Part shown: positions 26,305 to 33,797 of the stretch, piece by piece
Layout of the letters: each line of letters starts with the position of its first letter
How positions within the stretch are numbered: position 1 is the stretch's first letter
NCBI RefSeq assembly: GCF_000092985.1
Contig: NC_014211.1
Span: 62,001 to 126,000 of the forward strand
DNA: 64,000 nt
From: Nocardiopsis dassonvillei subsp. dassonvillei DSM 43111
GTDB taxonomy: Bacteria; Actinomycetota; Actinomycetes; Streptosporangiales; Streptosporangiaceae
Direction of reading: 5' to 3'
The notes under the pieces: generated by a model
The model's input: the letters and a program-made list of their open reading frames with translations, nothing else
The model's database searches: none
Told to the model about the DNA's origin: nothing
Program-made: the position numbers and the translations under genes

Positions 26305-26465
26305 GTAATCCGGCCTCCCGTCACCGAACGTGATGTTAGTGTTGCTGTGAGTTCGACGGTGCACGGCTCCCCGCCCGCTTTCGCGGGCGCGGAACGGCAC
26401 CGGCGTGTGACCGTGGCGGGACCACCGCACGGGACCGTCCAGTAGCAGCGAAACGGGGGGCATCC

Positions 26466-27503
26466 ATGGTGCTCGCGGGCAAGGAGTGGCTGGTCTCCAG
26501 TCGCGCTGCCCGCATGGCCCTGAGCCCCGCCCGGCTGCTGCTCCTGTCCGGCGTCGTCGCCGTCGCATGGCTGGCCGGGGGGATCGGTGTCGCCCACGGC
26601 GAGACCGCCCCCGAGTCCGGTGGCCTGGTCGACCGCGTGCTGGAGGTCGGCGACGGGACCGGACGCACCGGACAGGTCGCCGCGGAGGAGATCCGCAGCG
26701 CCCGCCTCTCCGACGCCACGGCCCGCGCCGCGTCGGCCACGGAGTCGCTCGCCGACACCGTGGTGCCCCAGACGGCCGCTCTTCCCGCCGAGACCCTGCA
26801 CGGGACCGGCGTGACAGCGGCCCTGGAGCGGACCAGGACCGGATCCGCCGCCAACAGGGCGGTCGAGGACACCACCCGGACCGTCGACGAGACCGCGCGC
26901 GGCGCGGGCGACCTCGTCGGGGGCATCGCCCGCAGGGGCCACGACATGGTGGAGTCCACCGACCGCTCGCTGCGCGACGGCAGCCTGGTGGGCACGGTCT
27001 CCGAGGGGCTCGCCGAGTCCACCCGGGCCGTGCAGGACCGGATCGGCGGCTCCGCGGGCACCGCGACGCCGCTCGGCCTGCCCGTCCTCGGCGGCGCCGA
27101 CGAACTCTCCCCGACCGCACCCGCGCCCAAGCGCTCCGCGTCCGACGAGGACGAGGGCTCCGGCGCGGAACGCGACGGGGACCGCACCGGCGGGGTGACG
27201 GCCGTCCACGCTCCCGTGGACCCGTCCGTCTGGCACCGGGTCGCCGACGAGGGCGCCGACCGGGCGCCGGGCGACGACGGCCCCGGTGAGCGCATCCGCC
27301 TCATCGCGGGCGGCGGGTACCACCAGGCCGGAGCGGACGCCACCGGCGCCGCGTCTCCGTCCTTCCCCGCGCCCGGCGCCGCCGGGTTCCTGACGGCCCG
27401 GGCCGACCACCTGGCTCCCCGGGCCCAGCGGGTCGCCCTTCCCGGTGACCCCACCCTGGTTGTCCGCGACGCCGCGGACGACCCCTCCTTCGCTCCCGAC
27501 TAG
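26466..27503 (+). CDS. Secreted protein of unknown function upstream of the chaplins
   Basis: A 345-residue exported protein I do not recognise. Residues 1-46 form a long signal sequence with hydrophobic core LLLLSGVVAVAWLAGGIGVA and end near AHGE. Residues about 50-200 are rich in Ala, Thr, Glu and Arg with a repeating helical pattern (for example SAANRAVEDTTRTVDETARG), suggesting long amphipathic helices. From about 205 the chain becomes Pro/Asp/Gly-rich and probably disordered. There are no cysteines, no LAxTG signal and no C-terminal membrane segment. GGGGGGCATCC precedes the ATG. Being next to two chaplin genes, it may be a cell-surface protein of aerial hyphae or spores; that is inference only. 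Confidence 0.7.
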   Translation: MVLAGKEWLVSSRAARMALSPARLLLLSGVVAVAWLAGGIGVAHGETAPESGGLVDRVLEVGDGTGRTGQVAAEEIRSARLSDATARAASATESLADTVVPQTAALPAETLHGTGVTAALERTRTGSAANRAVEDTTRTVDETARGAGDLVGGIARRGHDMVESTDRSLRDGSLVGTVSEGLAESTRAVQDRIGGSAGTATPLGLPVLGGADELSPTAPAPKRSASDEDEGSGAERDGDRTGGVTAVHAPVDPSVWHRVADEGADRAPGDDGPGERIRLIAGGGYHQAGADATGAASPSFPAPGAAGFLTARADHLAPRAQRVALPGDPTLVVRDAADDPSFAPD

Positions 27504-27667
27504 CCGCGTCCTCCACGACCGCGGCCGGTCCGTGCGCTCCTCTGCGCGCAGCCGCCTCGCCGAATCCGGCGGGCGTGCCTTCTCCCCGGCTTCCCCGGAG
27601 CACGAAGCTCTCCGTCCGCGGTCCACGAGCAGCTGGCCGATCTTTCTCGTTGACCAAAGGACACGCG

Positions 27668-28384
27668 ATGACCTACCACACGCACGCCCGTATCGCCGCA
27701 CTGGTGGCCGCGGGATTCTTCACCGCCGCCGGCGCCGGAGTGGCCTACGCCGACACCACGGCCACGACCAGCGGAAACGGCTCCATCCTCGGCGGCAACC
27801 AGATCGTGGCCGACCTGGACGCCCCCGTCAACGTCTGCGGTAACTCGATCGCCGTCCTCGGCCTCGCGGGCGCCCAGTGCACCGACAGCGGGGCCGTGGT
27901 GGAGGACGACAGCTCCACCTGGACGCCCGAGAAGCCCGAGGAGCCCGAGACCCCCGACGAGTCCGAGAAGCCGGAGACCCCGGAGAAGCCCGAGAACCCC
28001 GAGAAGCCGGAGAAGCCCGGCTACGGGGGGGAGCCCGGTGACGGCGGCCACGACGGCGGCGGTCACGACGGCGGTGGCCACGACGGCGGTCACGACGACG
28101 GCTACGGCGGTGGTGACCACGGCGGCGGCGGTGGCGGTGGCGGCCACCACGGCGGCGGCGGTGGCGGCGACCACGGCGGCGGCAACGGCGGCGGTGGCGG
28201 CGGCACGCCCGAGCAGCCCGTCTCCCCGCCCGCCACGGACGAGGAGCCCCCGGCGCCCGCCCCGGAACTCGCCCGGACCGGCACCGACGGCAGCGCCCTG
28301 AGCGGTCTGTTCGCCAGCGCCGCCGCCGCGATCGCCGCGGGCGCCGGACTGCTCCTGTTCGGCAGGCGCCGCGCCCGCGCCTGA
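27668..28384 (+). CDS. Cell-wall-anchored chaplin with an LAxTG sorting signal
   Basis: A 238-residue long chaplin, a hydrophobic surface protein of aerial hyphae. The signal peptide is residues 1-29 (ending AYAD). One chaplin domain follows (about 33-75) with SGNGSILGGNQ, VNVCGNSIAVLG and the second Cys in AQCTDSG, the usual two-Cys pattern. A Pro/Glu/Lys stalk (repeats of EKPE, about 85-120) and a Gly/His/Asp-rich stretch (about 121-180) then span the wall. Leu201-Gly205 is LARTG, the class E sortase signal, followed by a membrane segment and an Arg tail. Known long chaplins usually carry two domains; this has one. The ATG at 27668 follows AAAGGACACGCG. Confidence 0.9.
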   Translation: MTYHTHARIAALVAAGFFTAAGAGVAYADTTATTSGNGSILGGNQIVADLDAPVNVCGNSIAVLGLAGAQCTDSGAVVEDDSSTWTPEKPEEPETPDESEKPETPEKPENPEKPEKPGYGGEPGDGGHDGGGHDGGGHDGGHDDGYGGGDHGGGGGGGGHHGGGGGGDHGGGNGGGGGGTPEQPVSPPATDEEPPAPAPELARTGTDGSALSGLFASAAAAIAAGAGLLLFGRRRARA

Positions 28385-28703
28385 CCCCGGCCTCCCGGGC
28401 CGTTCGCGGCCCGGGGGCTGACGCGAGTCCCGTAGCACCGGCCAAGGCCATGTGCGCGGGGTTCACGTCAGCCGCCGCCCTCCGGGGCGGGGCTGATGGA
28501 CGGGGTGCGCGCGTTCCGCCGCAACCAGCGGAGCGGGACCGCGGCGCACTCTCCAAGCACCGGTAGCACGCACCTTCCAGGTGTGAGGCGGACCGGAGGA
28601 AACCCCGGCCTTGGCCGAAGGCCCGCACCCCACCCAGGGGCGTGGAACGGCCTGTGGCCCGAGCACACACCTTCTCATCGACATGTTTGAAAGGACCTCC
28701 CAC
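28385..28703. other. 319-bp spacer between the two large chaplins
   Basis: It holds a terminator hairpin near its left end (28394-28415). The rest, presumably with the promoter of the five-domain chaplin gene, is GC-rich without a clear motif; an in-frame ATG at 28683 lacks a ribosome site. Confidence 0.55.
28394..28415 (+). terminator. Terminator after the wall-anchored chaplin
   Basis: A perfect 9-bp GC stem, CCCGGGCCG with CGGCCCGGG, closes a TTCG tetraloop, a very stable form. It starts 10 bp after the chaplin stop codon. Confidence 0.8.
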
Positions 28704-30035
28704 ATGCGTAAGTGGGTCAGCACATCCGCGAAGTCGGTGCTCCTGACAGCCGGTTTCGTCGCGCTGGGCAGCGGCGTGGCCTTCGCGGACAGCCAGGCCG
28801 TCACGAGCGGCAACGGCTCCCTGCTGGGCGGCAACCAGGCGGTCGTGAACGGGGACGTCCCCGTGAACGTCTCCGGCAACGCGATCGGCGCCGTCCTGGG
28901 CACCGCCGGCGCCAGCAGCACCGACACCGGCGCGGCCGTGGTCGACCACCAGCACGGCCCCGACGCGGCCACGTCGGGCAACGGCTCCGCGCTCGGCGGC
29001 AACCAGCTGGTCGTGGACGGCGAGATCCCCGTGAACGTCTCGGGCAACGCGATCGCCGCCGTGGCCGGGATCGCGGGCGCCAGCACGACCGACACGGGCG
29101 CCGCGGTGGTCGAGCACCAGCACGGCCACCGTCACCACCACCACAGCCCCGACGCCGTTACCTCCGGCAACGGCTCGCTGCTCGGCGGCAACCAGGCCGT
29201 GGTCGACCTGGACGTGCCGGTCAACGTCGCGGGCAACGCCATCAGCGCGGTCGGCGGCGTGGCCGGCGCCGCGGCCACCGACACCGGCGCCCTGGTGCAC
29301 GACGGCCACGGCCACGGGCACCGCGAGCACCACTCCGCGCCCGCCGAGTACACGGCCATGGACCTGGTGCACGAGGCCGCGGAGAACGCCACCATCCTGC
29401 CGCTGCCGGACACCTCCGGCGTGAACGCGGGCGTGCTGCGCCAGTCGGCGCCCCGTGAGCACCAGTCGGCCCCGCGCGAGCACCAGTCCATCGCGACCTC
29501 GGGCAACGGCTCGCTGGTGGGCGGCAACCAGGCCGTGGTCGACCTGGACGTGCCGGTCAACGTCGCGGGCAACGCCATCGGCGCGGTCGGCGGCGTGGCG
29601 GGTGCGGCCTCCACCGACACCGGCGCCCTGGTGCTGGAGGAGGAGGAGCACGTCGCGACCTCGGGCAACGGCTCCGCGGTCGGCGGCAACCAGCTCGTCG
29701 CGGACGGCGAGGTTCCGGTCAACGTCTCCGGCAACGCCATCGCGGCGGTCGCGAGCCTGGCCGGCGCCAGCAGCACCGGCGACGGGGCCGCGGTCGTGCA
29801 CCAGAGCGCGCCCGAGGCCCAGTCCAGCGCCCTGGACGCCCTGCCCCTGGTGCAGGACCTGCCCGAGGTCCCGGTCTCGGACATGCTGCCCGTCGAGTAC
29901 GAGGTGAGCGAGACCACCCGTCAGGCCGTGGAGCAGCACGCTCCCGAGCACGCCGACCAGCTGCCCGCGTCCGCCCCCGTGGGTGTGGCCGACCCGGTCA
30001 ACGAGCTGCTCGGCGCCGCGGGCGTGGGCCTGTAA
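28704..30035 (+). CDS. Secreted protein with five cysteine-free chaplin domains
   Basis: A 443-residue exported protein with signal peptide at residues 1-28 (ending AFAD) and five chaplin-type repeats. Each has TSGNGS..GGNQ, then VPVNV(S/A)GNAI, then AGA..TDTGA. The TSGNG motifs start at about residues 34, 90, 153, 265 and 319. All five lack the two cysteines of short chaplins. Linkers include His-rich runs (HQHGHRHHHHSP; DGHGHGHREHH) and a short QSAPREH duplication. Residues about 370-443 form a helical Pro/Glu-rich tail without an LAxTG motif or final membrane helix, so it is probably released or held noncovalently. The ATG at 28704 follows AAAGGACCTCCC; an ATG at 28683 would add seven residues. 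A surface or spore-coat polymer role is inferred. Confidence 0.85.
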   Translation: MRKWVSTSAKSVLLTAGFVALGSGVAFADSQAVTSGNGSLLGGNQAVVNGDVPVNVSGNAIGAVLGTAGASSTDTGAAVVDHQHGPDAATSGNGSALGGNQLVVDGEIPVNVSGNAIAAVAGIAGASTTDTGAAVVEHQHGHRHHHHSPDAVTSGNGSLLGGNQAVVDLDVPVNVAGNAISAVGGVAGAAATDTGALVHDGHGHGHREHHSAPAEYTAMDLVHEAAENATILPLPDTSGVNAGVLRQSAPREHQSAPREHQSIATSGNGSLVGGNQAVVDLDVPVNVAGNAIGAVGGVAGAASTDTGALVLEEEEHVATSGNGSAVGGNQLVADGEVPVNVSGNAIAAVASLAGASSTGDGAAVVHQSAPEAQSSALDALPLVQDLPEVPVSDMLPVEYEVSETTRQAVEQHAPEHADQLPASAPVGVADPVNELLGAAGVGL

Positions 30036-30088
30036 CGACAGAACAGGGGATCGCGCCCGCGTCCGTGCGGGCCCGGGGGAGTACGGCG

Positions 30089-30121
30089 TCCCGTTCCGTG
30101 AGGAACGCGGTGGACTGCGGG
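30089..30121. repeat. 33-bp direct repeat, copy 1, with internal hairpin
   Basis: Identical over 33 bp to 30223-30255. It contains the hairpin CGTTCC-GTGA-GGAACG (30092-30107). It lies 54 bp downstream of the five-domain chaplin stop codon. Confidence 0.85.
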
Positions 30122-30222
30122 GTGCCGTATCCCACAGGGCGGCGTCGGACACGGAGCGCGATCCCGGACCGGCACAACGCGTGCCGTACGCGTCGACGGG
30201 CCACGACGACCCGCCTCCGCAC

Positions 30223-30255
30223 TCCCGTTCCGTGAGGAACGCGGTGGACTGCGGG
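30223..30255. repeat. 33-bp direct repeat, copy 2, with internal hairpin
   Basis: The second identical copy, offset by 134 bp from the first. The flanking bases differ, so the repeated unit is bounded. It lies 39 bp before the transcription terminator. Confidence 0.85.
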
Positions 30256-30293
30256 AGCGCGGAGGAGCTGGCCGTCAGCCCGTGACGTGAGCC

Positions 30294-30323
30294 GAGTCCT
30301 CCCGGGAATATCCGGGAGGACTC
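30294..30323 (+). terminator. Strong hairpin terminator after the chaplin locus
   Basis: A perfect 12-bp stem (GAGTCCTCCCGG with its complement) closes a six-base loop GAATAT. It separates the chaplin locus from topA. Confidence 0.85.
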
Positions 30324-30676
30324 GCCGCATTCTGGGGAAAGCGGGCACTCGACGACCATCAAGTGTGACTGAAGTCACTCGCGGGGGTCGTTATGGGTGC
30401 TCGTCAGAGGCGGTGCTGGCCAACCGGCCCACGTTGCCGGGGCGGCTCACGTACGCTACGGACCGGTACCGGTTCGGGAAGCGCTTATTCTGCGGGTGCC
30501 GGTGGGCGTGGGCCGGGTGTCCACCCAGAGCGACGGAGCCCTCACCCGCGGAGGGGACAGCCCCTCCCGCCCACCGACGGGGGTAGCGCCTGGAGTTTCG
30601 GTTACTGTCGGTTCCCAGGAGCTTCCGACAGACCGCGGCCGGAAAGATCACGTAGGGCTAGACGTAGGGGAAGAGC
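30324..30676. other. 353-bp leader region of topA, no gene
   Basis: No convincing reading frame is present. The region must hold the topA promoter; candidate boxes are weak in this GC-rich DNA and I do not assign one. The end (gtaggggaagagc) carries the ribosome site of topA. Confidence 0.5.
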
Positions 30677-33517
30677 GTGCCACCCACGAAGGGCAGCGCC
30701 GGCAAGAACGGCTCGAAGGACAGCGGACGACAGGGGGCGGGCACCGCCCTCGTCATCGTCGAGTCACCGGCCAAGGCGAAGACCATCGCCGGTTATCTGG
30801 GGCGCGGCTACGTCGTGGAGTCCAGCATCGGCCACATCCGCGACATGCCCAACAAGGCCGCCGAGATCCCCGCCAAGTACAAGGGGCAGGCGTGGGCCCG
30901 GCTCGGGGTGGACGTCGACGGCGACTTCGAGCCGCTCTACGTGGTCAACACCGACAAGAAGGCGCACGTCAAGAAGCTCAAGGAGCTCATGGCCGACGCC
31001 GACGAACTCCTCCTCGCGACAGATGAGGACCGCGAGGGCGAGGCGATCGCCTGGCACCTGCTGGAGGAGCTCAAGCCCCGCATCCCCGTCCGCCGCATGG
31101 TGTTCAACGAGATCACCAAGGACGCCATCCAGCGCGCGGCCCACAACACCCGCGACCTGAACACCCGCCTGGTCAACGCACAGGAGACCCGGCGCATCCT
31201 GGACCGCCTCTACGGCTACGAGGTCTCCCCCGTGCTGTGGAAGAAGGTCATGCCCAAGCTCTCGGCGGGCCGCGTGCAGTCCGTGGCCACCCGCCTGGTG
31301 GTCGAGCGCGAACGCGAGCGCATGGCGTTCACCTCCGCCGAGTACTGGGACCTCAAGGCCCTCTTCGACGCCACCGAGGCCGGTGTCGCCGAAGGCCCCG
31401 CCACCTTCCCCGCCGCCCTCGTCTCCGTGGACGGCACCCGCGTCGCCGCGGGCCGCGACTTCACCCCGCAGGGCACGCTGCGCTCGGACCGCCCCGTCCG
31501 CCAGCTGGACGAGGCCGCGGCGCGCGGCCTCGCCGAGCGGCTGTCCGGCGCCGGGTTCTCGGTCTCCTCGGTGGAGCGCAAGCCCTACCGCCGCTCGCCC
31601 TACGCGCCGTTCCGCACCACCACCCTCCAGCAGGAGGCGTCCCGCAAGCTCGGCCTGTCGGCCAAGCAGACCATGCAGGTCGCCCAGCGGCTGTACGAGA
31701 ACGGCTACATCACCTACATGCGCACCGACAGCACCACGCTGTCGGACAGCGCGGTCAAGGCCGCCCGCTCCCAGGTGCGCAGCCTCTACGGCGGCGACTA
31801 CCTGCCCGACAAGCCGCGCGTGTACGCCAAGAAGGTCAAGAACGCCCAGGAGGCGCACGAGGCGATCCGCCCGTCCGGCGACACCTTCCGCACGCCCGCC
31901 CAGACCGGCCTGTCCGGCCCCGAGTTCCGGCTCTACGAGCTGGTCTGGAAGCGCACCGTCGCCTCCCAGATGAAGGACGCGGTCGGCGAGTCCGTCACCG
32001 TGCGCATCGAGGGCACCTCCTCCGACGGCGAGGTCGCCGAGTTCAGCGCGACCGGCAAGGTCATCACCTTCCACGGGTTCCTCAAGGCCTACGTGGAGGG
32101 CTCCGACGACCCGGCCGCCGACCTGGACGACCGCGAGCGCCGCCTGCCCGCGATGTCGGAGGGCGACCCGCTCAAGGCCCAGAACCTGGAGGCCGAGGGG
32201 CATAGCACCCGGCCGCCCGCGCGCTACACCGAGGCCACCCTGGTCAAGGAGCTGGAGGAGCGCGAGATCGGCCGCCCCTCCACCTACGCCTCGATCATCG
32301 GCACCATCCTGGACCGCGGCTACGTGTTCAAGAAGGGCACGGCGCTGGTGCCGTCCTTCCTGGCCTTCGCCGTGGTGCAGTTGCTGGAGCGCCACTTCGG
32401 CAACCTGGTGGACTACGAGTTCACCGCGCGCCTGGAGGACGTGCTCGACGACATCGCCCGGGGGGAGGCCGAGAGCCTGCCCTGGCTGCGCCGCTTCTAC
32501 TTCGGCGGCGAGGACACCGAGGGCCAGCGGGAGACCGGGCTCAAGGAGCTGGTCAACGACAACCTCTCCGACATCGACCCCAAGGAGATCAGCTCCCTGC
32601 CGCTGCCCGGCACCGACATCGTGCTGCGGGTGGGGCGCTACGGCCCCTACCTGGACCGGGACGGCGTGCGGGTGAACGTGCCCGAGGACCTGGCCCCGGA
32701 CGAGTTGACCGTGGACAAGGCCGAGGAGCTGTTCGCCCAGCCCAGCGGCGACCGGGAGCTGGGCACCGACCCCGAGACCGGCCGCGTCATCGTGGCCAAG
32801 ACCGGGCGGTTCGGCCCCTACGTCACCGAGGTGATCGAGGAGCCGCAGGAGGCCGAGGAGGGCAAGGCCAAGACCAGGGCCAAGGCCAAGGTCAAGCCGC
32901 GCACCAGCTCGCTGCTCAAGTCGATGAGCCTGGACACCGTCACCCTGGAGGACGCGCTGCGCCTGCTGTCGCTGCCGCGCGTGGTCGGCCAGATCGACGG
33001 CGAGGACGTCACCGCGCAGAACGGCCGGTTCGGCCCCTACATCAAGAAGGGCACCGACAGCCGCTCCCTGGAGACCGAGGAGCAGATGTTCACGGTCACA
33101 CTGGAGCAGGCCGCGGCGCTGTTCGCCCAGCCCAAGCAGCGCGGGCGCCGCGCCGCCGCCCCGCCGCTGCGCGAGCTGGGGGAGGACCCGGCCTCGGGCG
33201 CCAAGATGGTGATCAAGGACGGCCGGTTCGGCCCCTACGTCACCGACGGGGAGGTCAACGCCTCCCTGCGCAAGGGCGACGAGGTGGAGTCGATCACCGA
33301 CCAGCGGGCCGCCGAGCTGCTGGCCGAGCGCCGCGCCAAGGCGCCCGCCAAGAAGCCCGCGGCCAAGAAGCCCGCCGCGAAGAAGGCGCCCGCCAAGAAG
33401 ACCTCCACGACGGCCAGGAAGACGGGCACGGCGGCCAAGAAGGCGTCCACCTCCACGACGGCCAGGAAGTCACCGGCCAAGGGGACCGGCGCCTCCGACC
33501 CCGCCCCGGAGGAGTAG
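30677..33517 (+). CDS. topA: DNA topoisomerase I
   Basis: A 946-residue type IA topoisomerase that relaxes negative supercoils by cutting and resealing one strand. The TOPRIM domain is at the N-terminus (VIVESPAKAKTIAGYLG, then the metal-binding ATDEDREGEAIAW). The catalytic Tyr347 is in YITYMRTDST. The C-terminal third carries four Topoisom_C-type repeats marked by GRFGPY or GRYGPY, and a Lys/Ala/Pro-rich tail (repeats of AKKPA) in place of zinc fingers, as is usual in actinobacteria. The start is the GTG at 30677 after GGGGAAGA. It begins the topA - tmk - holB run conserved in actinomycetes. Confidence 0.97.
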   Translation: MPPTKGSAGKNGSKDSGRQGAGTALVIVESPAKAKTIAGYLGRGYVVESSIGHIRDMPNKAAEIPAKYKGQAWARLGVDVDGDFEPLYVVNTDKKAHVKKLKELMADADELLLATDEDREGEAIAWHLLEELKPRIPVRRMVFNEITKDAIQRAAHNTRDLNTRLVNAQETRRILDRLYGYEVSPVLWKKVMPKLSAGRVQSVATRLVVERERERMAFTSAEYWDLKALFDATEAGVAEGPATFPAALVSVDGTRVAAGRDFTPQGTLRSDRPVRQLDEAAARGLAERLSGAGFSVSSVERKPYRRSPYAPFRTTTLQQEASRKLGLSAKQTMQVAQRLYENGYITYMRTDSTTLSDSAVKAARSQVRSLYGGDYLPDKPRVYAKKVKNAQEAHEAIRPSGDTFRTPAQTGLSGPEFRLYELVWKRTVASQMKDAVGESVTVRIEGTSSDGEVAEFSATGKVITFHGFLKAYVEGSDDPAADLDDRERRLPAMSEGDPLKAQNLEAEGHSTRPPARYTEATLVKELEEREIGRPSTYASIIGTILDRGYVFKKGTALVPSFLAFAVVQLLERHFGNLVDYEFTARLEDVLDDIARGEAESLPWLRRFYFGGEDTEGQRETGLKELVNDNLSDIDPKEISSLPLPGTDIVLRVGRYGPYLDRDGVRVNVPEDLAPDELTVDKAEELFAQPSGDRELGTDPETGRVIVAKTGRFGPYVTEVIEEPQEAEEGKAKTRAKAKVKPRTSSLLKSMSLDTVTLEDALRLLSLPRVVGQIDGEDVTAQNGRFGPYIKKGTDSRSLETEEQMFTVTLEQAAALFAQPKQRGRRAAAPPLRELGEDPASGAKMVIKDGRFGPYVTDGEVNASLRKGDEVESITDQRAAELLAERRAKAPAKKPAAKKPAAKKAPAKKTSTTARKTGTAAKKASTSTTARKSPAKGTGASDPAPEE

Positions 33518-33783
33518 ACGCGGGCGGCGGGGAGCGGCCGGGATTCGTCTCCCGGGCCCCGGCACGCGTAGGCTCACCCGGACACCTCCCGACGGGGGTG
33601 ACCGGGTGGGCGGTCTCCCGCGTGTTCACCCCGGGTGGGCGCAGCCTCACCCCTGTGCGGGAGCAGCCTTCCGTACTACGCTTGGCAGGACTCACGGGAA
33701 CGCGGAAACGTGCGCGCTCCCCGGAGCCATCCAACGATTCTGAGGCGGGTCCGCGACCCGTCCTTCCCTCTCCCCCTCACCGA

Positions 33784-33789
33784 TAATCT
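33784..33789 (+). promoter_or_regulatory. -10 box of a leaderless transcript (tmk)
   Basis: TAATCT ends 8 bp before the ATG at 33798 and no ribosome site lies between, so the transcript probably starts at the A of the start codon. Confidence 0.55.
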
Positions 33790-33797
33790 TGAGCGCT

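Noticed and set aside
28704..29800. Regularly spaced repeats resembling a CRISPR array
   Set aside because: The repeats are in-frame chaplin domains of unequal spacing with diverged copies; there are no short identical repeats with unique spacers and no cas genes.
27828..30362. Minus-strand frame of 844 codons across the chaplin locus
   Set aside because: It is the reverse reading of the repeated chaplin sequence; the repeats make it look regular, but signal peptides and chaplin motifs exist only on the plus strand.
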